A stretch of DNA of 64,000 nt from positions 1-64,000 of the forward strand of contig BPQB01000045.1 in NCBI GenBank assembly GCA_019973155.2. The letters are read 5' to 3'. Origin of the DNA: Phanerochaete sordida. Lineage: Eukaryota > Basidiomycota > Agaricomycetes > Polyporales > Phanerochaetaceae. This document shows positions 46,587 through 58,115 of this stretch, piece by piece. Below the pieces are notes generated by a model. The model saw only the letters and a list, made by a program, of their open reading frames with translations. It did no database searches and was not told where the DNA came from. How positions within the stretch are numbered: position 1 is the stretch's first letter; every line of letters starts with the position of its first letter. A program made the position numbers and the translations under genes.

Positions 46587-47864
46587 GTATGCTGCCGTCC
46601 TTCGTACTGAATCGGTGAGTGAGGCTGGCCGTGACTCTTCAATGCAGCGCACCTTTATGTAAGCACCATGATGTGCAGTGCCTGGAGCTCCGGGCAAGGT
46701 TAGACTTCGCCTTGGCCGTGGCGAACTTGAGGCCGGTGCCTTGGTGTTCCTGGCCTCGAGTGTCGGCTGCTCGCGCTGATTGCCCTGGTGCAGCGATGGT
46801 GGCGACGCGGCCCGAGTGTGACATGAGAGCACGCCCGGCTGCGTCGCCGTCCCGGAAGCACACGCCGTCGCAACATCGGGGCCCATCGGGGCCATGTGCG
46901 ACGGCGGGCGTACGGGAGGCTACACAGGAGCGAGGACGGCTGGGCCGTTCAGCGGCTCGTCGGTGCTCTACGCCTTTTACTCGAGACCGCAGACGAGCTG
47001 CCGGCAGTAGCGCCCTCAGCCTGTAAAATCTATGTCAGCAGGTAGCACAATCAATCAATAAATACGCAAACTACACGCACCTGCCACTGCTTTCGTGTCT
47101 GCGGTCTGCGTGGATGTGGACGTGGTGGCGTGTGCGGCTGCAGTCTGCAGGCGTCCGCGCGGAGAGCGGCTTCGGGCGCGTTGGCGCCGAACATCTCACT
47201 CTTGTTCCCAACCACCACCACGCCCGCCTTCGACCAACGCCCGCCACGCCTCCGCTACCGCCGCTCGCCCTCGCGAACCTCGTCTTGAACATGCCGGTCA
47301 ACGTGCCGTGGGCTCGCTGCCCGAAAATTCCCGAACCCACCGCGCCAGTGCGCCCCTGATTCCCGCGCCCCCCGACGCCGCCCTCCACCATCTTCCACAC
47401 CTCAAGTCGCGGCCGCGCGCTCTTCCGCTTCGTCGGCAGGCTCTGCGGCAGCCTTTTTCGTCACTCCGCCGGTCGCTTCCGGGCCTGAACGGCGCGAAGA
47501 CCCCACGCGCGACTTGCCAGCGCGACCTCTTTCCGACCAGCCACGCGGACTTGCCTGCCTCTCCGCGACACGCCCGACCTTCCAGAGTCTTCGGACGCCC
47601 AATTTGGAGTGCCAGGCGGCATTGGAGCGCTGCTTCCGCGCGCGAGCGTCGCGCCTTCCGTGAGTACTCCCGAGTCGTTCCGCGCTTTCGCCCGCTCACT
47701 TGTGCAGTAGACGCCGCGCCTCCCCTCCAGACGTCTCCTCGCCTATTCTCTAGGAAGAAATCACGCGAGTCGGCCGAGTGTTGCGATCACGCGCGAAGCA
47801 GAGGTGAGCACCAGGGCCTTATTCGGCCCATTGCCGGGAGCGAGGATTGACTTCGGGCACGCAG
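46587..47864 (+). other. Plus-strand intron series in part A, unit 2
   Basis: Counterparts of the unit 1 introns at 46587-46647, 47660-47707 and 47804-47864, with identical lengths (61, 48 and 61 nt) and the donor and acceptor bases kept. The middle exon is two bases longer than in unit 1, which breaks a shared frame. Confidence 0.4.
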
Positions 47865-49819
47865 GAAGTCGAGGCGCCGCGCTCCTTCTCGCAAGCCGCA
47901 GAAGAGGCTGACGCGCCGGCGAGCTTCGTCCTCGTCAGCCGCATGGCGCGGTCTCTTCTCGAAGAGCCGACGATCGCGCGTCGGACCGGGGTTCTAAGGT
48001 CGCGAACGCGGACGCCACTCTCCGCGCTGTACACGGCACCAGAAGCACATTGGCGGGGCGCATGTGACGAGCAAGAGCAGATAACGCACCTGGTCGAGGA
48101 GTTGGGCGGCAGCAGCCGATGAGCCGACGCTGGCGGATGCGCGTGACCTTGGGCGTCGCCGCGTGTTCGGCTGGCACAGCGAACTGTGAGAGACGCACCA
48201 CGGAGAGAACATGAGCGAGTGAACGGACAGGAGAACAGCGCCGTCGATGCAGCGCGCGACGGGCGACATCATCGACGCCGGGCGTCGTACTCACCAAAAA
48301 GCAAGCCCGCCGCGAGATCAACCAGCAGTAAAGGGGCGTCCAGGAGTAATCGCCGAAGTGCGCCGGCGCGAGCGACTCTCGGCGACTCGAGCTGCGACTC
48401 GGCGAGCACGACAGTCGCTCACGCCGCAGCGGCCGCCGCTGATGCGCTGCGAAGAAGGTTCGCGTCAGTCGTGCGGCGCGCGACGTACAATGCACGGGAG
48501 AAGACATACCAGCGTGCGTCGCGGATCCCGTGCCCTGTGTCGGACGCCAGCCGGCAGAAGCCCGTCAGCGCGTTCAGCTGGTCGCAAGTGGGATCTCGCC
48601 GTGGACGACGCGAGGCGGCCGAGTCGGGAACCCGGTGCCAGCACTACAGTCTCGTAGCGGCGAGGGCTTGGAGCGTGTACATACGGACTGAAACATATGA
48701 ATGAATGAATATTCCCGCAGCTAGTGTTGCAATGAGGCGGGACGAGGACTGACCCAGGATGTCCAACGCCGCGATTCGAGACGCCCGTGCCGGAGGTCGT
48801 CGCTAGGGCACGGTTTCGTGCACCGTCGACGACCGCTGCAAAGCGTTATGGCCTCCCGAATCCCCGACGCTCGTCGTTCAAGCGCGAGGCGATACGTGTA
48901 AAGATGGCGACGCTGTCTGCGATGACTGAATCAGCCGCGACGCGCGAAGTCAAATGCGGACGGTGCTTACCGTGTACGAGAGTGAGGTACCGAACGCGCA
49001 CTCCCTGGCTCTGCGCCTTGCTGGCCGAGTCGCACGTCTCCGCGCGAGTCATGCGAACGGTCTTTGAGGAACATCGCAGCGTTCCGAGCACCTGGACAGT
49101 GTGGGCGCTGCATGGTTAGGGTGATAGAACTTAACACTCACGTAGACGTGACTCGTTCGTCAACGACGAAAGAGGCGAGAGCCCTGTGACGGCATTCCTT
49201 AGTAAATTATTGACCATGGTACGTAGCCAAACTGAGACGGCTTACTATCTTTTCGCACTTAATCCCACCTGCTCTCGGCGAATGGCCGTTCCGTAATATC
49301 GAGACGTCGAGCGTGACCGTACCTGAAGCGGATTACAGGCCGCGCATTGAAGCCTCGACGCCGAAAAGGTATCCGGACCCTGTAAAATGTGTGTTGTGAG
49401 TAATGAATCAAGTGGCATCTGCTTGATGGTGACTTACGCCGACGAAGGACTATCTAAAGCAAGTAACACTGCACTTAATCCCACCTGCTCTGGTCTCTCG
49501 AGGCTCGCGTATGTACTACGTAGTCTACAGGACGCCGTCCGTGCTCTCGAACATGGCCTACTAAACGGCCCAGACTATTACTACTTGTCTTACATGACAG
49601 ACATGGACGGCACGACCGACAACCCTCCCCTGCACGAGCCCGCGATCGGAGGCAGCCGCGGGCGGCGGGAAACGACATTCCCGCATCGTGCCGTGGGTTT
49701 GGACCGAAAGCGAAGGCGACCGGGATCTGAGGTGCAAGGGAGCGTCAGCGGTCTATGTACGCGAAGCCTCGAGAAAGCTTACCGAGGTGGTTACCGGAGC
49801 TAGCCGCACTGAATCCCAC
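47021..49819 (-). other. Minus-strand intron signals in part A, unit 2
   Basis: Counterpart of the unit 1 series. The intron ending at 47021 keeps GTGCGT, CTGCTGAC and TTTTACAG while bases between them differ. The donor at 49819 keeps GTGGGA. Confidence 0.45.
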
Positions 49820-49828
49820 CTGCTCTCG
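49255..49828. repeat. Short repeats 1-3, unit 2
   Basis: Copies at 49255-49277, 49471-49493 and 49806-49828 with spacing 216 and 335, against 217 and 332 in unit 1, so the triplet predates the unit duplication. Confidence 0.7.
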
Positions 49829-50489
49829 AAGAACGAACCCTACTGGTTCCCGCGCGAAGCCAGGTAAAGCCAGTATCGCGGCGCCGAATAGCGGCGCGAC
49901 GGCGGCGACGCACGCGACAGTCCGTGAGCACGATAGCGGCCGTCCTGAGAAGGGCCTGAGGGACCGGGCCGAGGGATGGACAGGGCACCTCGCCACCCTA
50001 CAAATGCCCTGCGGAACGTCAGCAACCGCTCTGATTGGACGGATATCGTGCGAATGACTTACACAGGGGCGCGTCGTCGTCCTAGGACCCTGGTCGACGG
50101 GCCGGCGCGAGGCGTTCTGCGATAGTGCGGAAGGCACTGCCTGCCGACGCCAGTGCCGGCGGAAGCGTCGGACCTGTTCGCGCAGCGAGCGCGTGCCTTT
50201 CCGACGGCCGCGCGACCCCCGGACAGCAAGAAGGTGGACCGTCATGCGTCACAAGCACCTTGCGGATCGTCTACCAAGGTAGGAGAATCATTAAGAGTTA
50301 GCTTGATAGTATTATGAATCAATCGTGAACGTACGATTATGGAGCGTGGGCGTGCTGCGCGTGCTGTCGAAACCCAATAGATGAGTGCTAATAGAGTGTA
50401 GATGGATATAAATGCTTACTTACTGCTCGTGGGCCTTGTGTACACACTCGACATGCTGAACTGCAGAGATACAAGGTCAATTCATCGAC

Positions 50490-50506
50490 GTTTGAGTTGG
50501 GATTTC
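50490..50506. repeat. 17-base repeat near end of part A, unit 2
   Basis: Same word as at 35946; only 258 bases before its partner at 50748. Confidence 0.7.
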
Positions 50507-50747
50507 AGCGAACAAGACTTACCTAAAGCATAGTCTTGAGTTTCCGAAGGTATGATATCACTCGTTTCCTATCTAGGGAGCGTTAGTACAAGGGTTACGA
50601 CGCAGATACTGCTCTTACATACCTGCCGCGAGGCCTTCTATAGCGCGTCATAGCCGTGAGCTCCCTGTTCACGCGAGCATAATGTCAATACTTACCACGC
50701 CCAATGTACCAATTAAGCTGTAGCAAAGATAGGTTATCAGTGCGGAA

Positions 50748-50764
50748 GTTTGAGTTGGGATTTC
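50748..50764. repeat. 17-base repeat at start of part C, unit 2
   Basis: Partner of 50490-50506. Confidence 0.7.
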
Positions 50765-50888
50765 AACAAACAGACATTACCAAATGTCCTATTGAGGGTA
50801 AACAAACTCGTCGTATACCTGTGTACAAAGCGGTATAATCAGCGGAACCCCCAGCATTCACCTTCACTCCGTTGTGTACACGGGCACG

Positions 50889-53800
50889 CTGTGACAAGCA
50901 TTAGCCTTTCCGTGTTCCATCGCGTAGTAGAGGTCAGTTTAGTTTGCGCTTACCTGGTACGCTCGCGGGCTGAACGCGTTGCAGAGGGGTATACGAGTCG
51001 TCGAGAGGTAGTGTAAAACCTGCTGGGTCTTATGTAAGTACAGCACAGGTAGACGAGCGGCGCAGATGCCACGTACCTCACAAGTACCCAGGCTAGGCGT
51101 AACGCGGCGGTGGCGAGCGTGCAATGGGACAACGGCGGCGTATGGTGCGGTGAAGATGGATTCGGCGGCGGACTGTCGTCGGGCAGGGGCGAGGCTGCAG
51201 CGACAGGGAGGTGGGGCGACGGACGTCTGGCGAGAGTGGAGTGGGCAGTGAGATGAGGGGAGAAGGAGGCGAGGGGATGGAGACTCTGAGTCGTGCTCAC
51301 CGTGTCCTTTATACCCGTGCACGCGCGCACGGACCAGCTCTCGCACTCCCACGCCCTCAGCCCCCGCCGCCACGTCGCACCCGTGCCATTCCGACTGGCG
51401 AATCGCGTCTCGGCGAAAGGGGCGAGCGGCGAAGCGAGGACGCGACGCACAGCGGCGCCGGGCTCGGTTCACGTCTCCGCAGGTTCTTCGCGACGGAGCG
51501 TTTTGATCGCACGTCTCGCGTGTTTCGGGGCCCGCGAGTGGGCGCCAGTCTCGGTGAGGCGTCGCCGCGAGCTAGAACTTCGGCTGGCTTGGAGGACGCG
51601 ACCGTCGAAGCGGGTGGAGTCGCGCGACGGAGCGGAGGCCAATGGCGAGACTGGAAGATTTTAATCAAAAACTGTTCTCGCAAGACATCGTGGGAGTTCA
51701 GCTCACCAAGCGAGGTCGCGTCCGCAGGCCCAGGCAACGGTCCTGCCTTGCGAACTCTGCCATGGCGCGTCCGGAGCACTAAGGGATTTCTGCGGTTTCC
51801 TGCAGGGTTCCAGTCAACGAGCGAGTGGAAACACATCAAAAACATTCGCACTCACCTGTCACGTGCACCCGAGTGTCTATCCTGCGCCTGCAATGAGTAT
51901 GAGTTGGGTCGACGGTCGAGGGAGGAGGCAAACCGTGGCTCGGCGGAGTCGAACCGGGGGCCGATGGCTTTGTGGCGCTCCTGCCTGATATGGCTTATCT
52001 GAGATAGCTCGCTCGAGCGCACGACGCGCGTCGCCCGCTCTCCGCTCGCTTTCTCTCGCCCACCGTCGTCCGAGCATCGTGTGAGCCCGACAGCAAGTTC
52101 ATGTGAGCCTCAAGCACCGAGTTGCTGTAAAATATGTGTGATAGACTCAGTACCTGCTGCACATGAGTCCTGACGAGTTTTCGGCTTTTTCACTCTGGTC
52201 CTGATTCATGCACTGCGAGACTGATCCTGTCCGGGCTGTAGCTTACTCAGTGTGCTGGTGTGAAGCATCCTGACTCTGCACTTTAGGGTTTCCTGAGGGA
52301 TCTGACTGACATGCATGCCGTTTCCCACTCTTGCCGAAAGCAAGACTTTGCTCCGCCATGACTCAATCCCGCTATCACCACTCTGCCGCCACCTGTCGGA
52401 AGGTTGTCGCCGGCCTCAGAAGCTACGCGGGCATTGTCTGCCCATCAATCAAGCTCTAATTTATCTCCCGAGACCTGTCAACACCTCCGATCAGCGCCCC
52501 GAAGCAGCTTCCGCTTGGAAGCCACTTCAAAGGGCACATCTTTTGTAGGACACTCCTCCACGGAGGCCATGCCATCCCAGAAAGATCTTCTGGAGTGGCA
52601 GGGCCTCCGCAGAGGATGGTCCACATGTCGGGAACTCGCTGGGAGACGGGAGCGGACCTTGTCGTGATGCCGGCTGTGGCAGCGCGACAGCTTCCGAACC
52701 TGATCCCCGTCTCGAGCTAGTGCTCCGAGGCGCAAGCGGCATGGCAGAACGTGAGAACGCCGGCCAGGGAAAGTAATGGTGCTTGCGTACCAGCTCCGAC
52801 GTCCCGTACGTGTCATCGAGGTGCCCATCGCCCCATTTTCTTTTTTCGCTTTCACCCCACCTCTCTCCCTGCCCCTCCCGACATGCCAGCACCAGCACAA
52901 TCCTCTATTCACACTACCCTGAGGAGCGACTACACATTCCACACCTCTACGGCTGCCAGAGTCCTCCTTTGCTTTTCTACTCGCTGTGAGGTGCAGTACT
53001 ATCCAATGTATCCATGCACATTAACCTGAGCTCCTACCACACGACGCAGTCACAGACAAGACAATACTCTCCTGCACTACACGACAACGCCGAAATCGTC
53101 CCGAACACGCCAGCACGAGCCGCGCAGCTCGCACCCCGTCCGCCCGCATGCCCTAGGAACGGCGCGAATGATGCAAGCCCCCAGCCGCGTCACCAAACGC
53201 CGCGCGCAGCCGCTCGCGCGGACTGGCGAGCGGTCGGCATCTCAACGTCGTCCACGAAGACTTCGACCGCATCCGCGACGTCCCGCCGCTTGCGCGCGTC
53301 GCATGCCTTCGCCGACAGCGGTCCCGTCGTCGGCGTCGCGGCTTGACGGTACGTGCCGTCCCGCAGCGCGGACGTCTGCTCGCGACGCTGACGGCGTCCG
53401 CAGGTTCTCGCGCGGGACGTCGGCGGCGCTGGACGCGCTGCGCAAGGTGACGGGGCGGCGGCGGTCGTCGGAGTCGCGGCAGGACGGTGCGCAGCGTTTT
53501 ATTTTGAATCCGCGCGATCCGCGGTTCTGACGCTTTTGCAGGGACGTGCAGCGCGCGCGCCGGGGCGCACGACGGGGAGCGACGGCTGGAGAGACGGGCA
53601 GGCGGCGGGAGGCCGCGACGAAGGGCGGCTGGGCGGCAGCCGGACGGTGCGGGCCCGCGGACGTTCCGTGGCGCATCCTGTCGGCAGAGTGCAGGCGGGC
53701 GTGCGCGAGGATTCGACGAAGAAGCCGAGAGAGGCACACGGGTGCGCGACGGCGAGCCGTCGCCAACGCGATGCCCGCACGCGGCGGGATTCCTGGAGCG

Positions 53801-55384
53801 ACGCGGCTCGTCAACACCGGTCTCGAAAACAGTCTCGGCGCACGCACCACGTCCGCGCCGCCGCGGCTGCGGTCGGCGACGCGCTTTTCGAGCGTCCCGC
53901 GGCCGAGGGTGTAGGGTGTTCGCGCGCGAAGGGCGTGCCGCGGTCGACGCGTCTGGCCGCGGATTCGCTGCTGCCGGGCCAGCACAGCGGGCGGGGGCGT
54001 TCCTGGACGAACGCAGTCATCAGCAGCCGGCGCGGAAGAGCAACGAACGCAGATCCTCACCATCGTAGCCGACGGTAGCGGTATGACCGCGGCGACATCC
54101 ACGCGTCCCGCGGCGAAGGCCAGCGCCGCCCGACGTCTTCTCCACCGCGCGCGCACCCCTCCCTTCCCGCCGCGCAACGCTGCCACGGCCCAGACGCTAC
54201 CCGACGGACCCCTAGAAGAACACGCGCGTCAGCACGCGCGGCGCAGAAGTCGAAGCTGCCAAGACTCACCCGCCGCCCACGCCCAAACCGCCGATACGAA
54301 TCCCATGCGCCTCGCGGGCGTGCGTGCACCCGCAGCGCAAAGTCGTCCATGTCGCCCGGCGGCCGCGCGCGCGTGCGCCGCGACGCCAGAACGCCGTCCG
54401 GCGCGCGCGCCAGCACGTCTGCCGCCGCTGCGACGCTCGCGCGCGTGTCCGTGCGCCCTGCGAGCGCCGCGCGGCGCCGCTGTCGGACGCCCCTGCGCGC
54501 CGGGGCACTCCACTCGAGTACGGCCCGAGACGCCAGAAACGCGTCCGGCGGGCGGGGCGTGGGCGGCGGGGCTGCGCGTGGTGCCGCCGGTGCGCGCGAA
54601 CGGCCAGGCACGCGCGGCGGGACGCCTGGGAGGGCGCGGTCGTCAGCACGCGCCGCCGCCAAGAAGCCGCGGGCACTCACCGTGTGCTGCCGCCGTCCAG
54701 GCGACGCGCGCGGCACGAAGGCTGTCCTGCGCCCGCCGCTGCCGGCAGAATTGCGGCGAGACGACAGAAACGCGTCCCGCGAGCGGCCGCCCGGGGCGGC
54801 GTGCGCGGCCTGTTCAAGGAGATGCGCCGAGCGTCGCGCGGGGCTCGGATCTGCGCGGACGCGGAGCCCGCCGCCACGGATCGCGTTGAGACGACAGAAA
54901 TGCGTCCGGCGGCGGGGGTGCCGGGCGTCGCGAGGGACGCTGTGCGCCGTGCGCTTGCGTTCGTGGCGGTCGTGCGCGTCAAGGGCGAAGGCGGCGGTCG
55001 GCGGGGGCGGTGAAGGAGAGGCTGGCGCCGCTGCTGGTCTTGGTGCGGCACCGGCAGCGTTTGGAGGCTTTCGAGGCGCGATTCAGAGGTCAGTCTGCGT
55101 GTTTCTGCTACGATTTCGCGTGGAATGCTCACCTGAACCGGCCAGATTGCTTTGACACGACAGAAATGCGTCCCGCGAGCGAGGCGCGGGCTTCGTCGAG
55201 AGGCGTGCGTAGCTGCCAAAGGCGAAGTGAGTCGATTTCCTCTGACTCTTTCGACTTGCTTTGCTCACCTTGCGGCGCAGATGACATTCCCGCGGCGCCG
55301 AGCGATCAAGAGGCGGCGTGTATGCAGTACATCTACACGGAGGTCAGTTCATCTTCTGCTCCTGTGGTCGCGGAGTTTACTCAC
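50889..55384 (-). other. Spliced minus-strand transcription unit, part C unit 2
   Basis: Counterpart of the unit 1 series. Checked introns keep their signals although surrounding bases changed: the first (55384-55333) is 52 nt in both copies; the one before the DGVLASR-like exon is 52 nt against 58; the intron after GGCGG in the next exon keeps GTGAGT, GTGCTGAC and TTCTAG; the first splice-site set at the other end keeps its acceptor as CACAG at 50889. A stop appears in one candidate frame of the third exon (TGA near 54815) that is open in unit 1, which speaks against a conserved protein. Confidence 0.5.
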
Positions 55385-56172
55385 CTGGAGAGCGCAGAAC
55401 GCGCGAGAACGGCATTCGGTGAGGTATCAGTCTACGCGTGTGGTGAGCGGACTGCGGCGCGGGATAGAGTAAATGCACGCACAGAGCTCGAGCGTGCGCG
55501 CAGCCTGTTCTAGCACACCCACGAGCAGGCGCGGCATCGCGTAGAGGCGCATATTGTGAGCATTGGGGGGAGCTCCGCGGCGGGCGAGGGTTCTACTTGT
55601 GCGCCGCGGACTCGGATTGGCTGGCGCGACGCGCAGGTGTAGAGGACGCGTCTGCAGGGAGGCATTAGCAAGGGAGACAGCGCGACGGAGAGCACACGCA
55701 CCATCCAGAACCGCGACTGGCAGACGCACACTGATGAGCACACGCGACAGCCGAGAGAGAGACACAGCACGCACCAGCGACACAGGCGAGGGCAGAGCGG
55801 AGACAGTGGCAGGGCACAGGGCAAGGCAGAGGCGGCGAGAGGGAGGGAAGCACCGCGCGTGGGAGCGGATACGTCACCGTAGCACCATCCTCGGCCAGAT
55901 CCGTACACACTCAACAACCAGAGGCACGTTTCTAGGTCGCGCGATCGAGCGAGTGACCGGCGAGTGCTGCAAGTCTGCTGTCACGACAGGCGCCCAGCAC
56001 GCGCACGCCACACACGCGCACGCTCCGCGCCAGCCAGCAGCATGACACCCACACGGTTAGATTGCCCTCATCAGCCACGGTCCATATGCTCCTTCGGATG
56101 CGATCGCAACCTTACCTTGACCTCCCCGGAGATGGTCTGGGGCCTTGGCAGCGTCGGCGAGGCAGCGTCGGG

Positions 56173-56205
56173 GGCGAGGAGGGCACAAAACGTGCCCTCC
56201 TCGCC
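56173..56205. repeat. Inverted repeat (hairpin), unit 3 form
   Basis: Same sequence as the unit 2 hairpin, arms at 56173-56186 and 56192-56205. Confidence 0.75.
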
Positions 56206-56877
56206 GCCATCCTCGCCCAGATAAACCCACGTCCTCCCCGCCCATGTCGCCCACGGCCCATCGCTACGAGGGACTCTGAACACATGTGCTTCAACCGTCC
56301 ACATGCAACCAGGCGCTACCGCCCACACCCGCCGTCTTCTCGCTCCTGCCCCCCAAGCGTGTTTGATTGCACCACTCTTTTGCCTCGTACCGCCCAATCC
56401 ACACCCACGCTGTCCCACACGTATTTTTACGTTCCAGCGTAGCCACAGCACGCACGACCCCGTCGCCGCCGCCTGCTGAAGATCCCGTCCAGCTGCACTT
56501 CTCGTCTGCCGCCGCCCTCCCACGCACGCGGTCCTTCCCTCGTCCACCATCCCCTTTCCGGCGCACGCTTCGCACACCGTCCTGCCGCTTTCGACCATGC
56601 GCTCGCACCGAGGGCCCGCATTCGGTCGGATCGGCACCGTCCCAACCCGCTGCCGGTCCCTCCGACCATCCGCTGCGTCAGTCCCGCGTGGTGCCTCGAC
56701 AGCGCGAATACCTTCAGACGTGTGTCGGCCCACACGCGCCACGTCTGCGCACTTGCTCGGTCGTCACGGTATCATCGACAGTAACCATCGTTGACTCAGC
56801 GGCTTCTACCATCCTCTTCTCCAGATATCCGTCAGATGTTCGTCACTTGTCGCCAGTAACCATAAGCTAAGGTTCGC

Positions 56878-58115
56878 AGTGCCGCTGCCAGTACCCCGGA
56901 TACCCACCATACCTGCCTAATGCGGAAGCAGGTCGGGTTGCAGCGCTGTGCTCGGCTCCTGCGTTCTGTACTTGTACCAGCAGGTGGAAGGCCAGGCCTC
57001 CTGTAAAACGAAGTGCTGTATATCTCTGCAGTGCCAGCATCATTGGCACTACCTGCACGGCATGAACCGTGATGCGCCTCGCTGCCAGATATGCTGACTG
57101 GGAGCTCCCTCGTGAGCGGCGACATCGAGCCATTGGCAGCTTCCAGAGGCCTTCCAATCGATCTGCATAGTTGCTTCGTTCCGTTCGCTCACTCACTGAT
57201 TGACCAGAGCGTTTCAACGAATTCTAAGCACAAGGACTAAGGCGACTTACTCATCGTTACTTACTTGCGCTTACTGCTGATCACGTTTTGAACACTGAAG
57301 TAACGAAATGAAACTTACTGGTGAGCTTACTTACTTTACGTTCCTTTCCAATCCTTTCTTTCAACAAGCATGCGACGGTGAGCCAACGGCGAGCAGTTCG
57401 GCCGTCATATCCTTTATCATCTATGCCCTTCGTAGACCACCGGTTACCACTCACCTGGACTACGCAAGCACGCCATCCAGGTCGACCATCTCTTGACCAT
57501 CTCTATCCGCCTACCAAGATGTATATATCCTTAGCCCTCTCGAGATCTCTTTGACATCCCCTTGGCCGAGTCGCTCTGCGACGCATTCCAGTACAAGCAA
57601 GCTACATTCCTTGCTTGGCACGGCGTCATCCGGTAATTATCGACCACAAAGCTACTCGGATCCTAACCTGACTGCACAGCGCGCTGCGTACACGGAGCTA
57701 GCATTGCTAGGCTCACAATGTTTGCGTCATCAGCTAACCATTTCTTTTAGGAGCATGGCAGTGATTCGCTTTCACGACATGCTCGCAATGCTCCTTCTGG
57801 CGCGTCCGACTGCATCGCCCCCATTCGCCTAACGCCCACGGTGTGCGGTTCCGGGGTCCTGGCAGTCCGCAAGTAGCTGTGCCCCCTTCGGGCTTCGTAG
57901 CCTCTTCTACCCATCTAAAGTGTGTACACAGTCACTTGTACGTGTGTAAATCCTCTTTTACAACGCCCGAGTAGGCTGACGTTTGCGCTGTCTCCAGATT
58001 TCTACAGCTGGGAAGGGTTGACAACGTTGAGCCCTGGCGAGCGCTTGATTACGTAAGATTCCAACAAATAATCCACGAAGATTCCTCCCGGCTGTGCTCG
58101 CCTGCCCGCTCCTGC
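56878..58115. other. Replaced block inside unit 3
   Basis: About 1.24 kb of DNA unrelated to units 1 and 2, in place of about 260 bases of unit 2 (44294-44555). Flanks match unit 2 again on both sides, more diverged on the left (56795-56878). No inverted ends or protein are visible. It holds CTTACTTAC-rich stretches around 57250-57350. It may be an insertion with deletion, or ancestral sequence lost from the other copies. Confidence 0.6.

Larger units (their letters stand above)
43418..56028. repeat. Tandem array unit 2
   Basis: Second copy, about 12.6 kb, and the best guide to the unit without later insertions. Part A runs 43418-50730 and part C 50748-56028, head to tail with unit 1. Matching anchors include CAGCAGCATGACACCC at 27616, 43451 and 56035, and the shared 23-base words listed below. 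Indels between units 1 and 2 are often not multiples of three. Confidence 0.92.
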
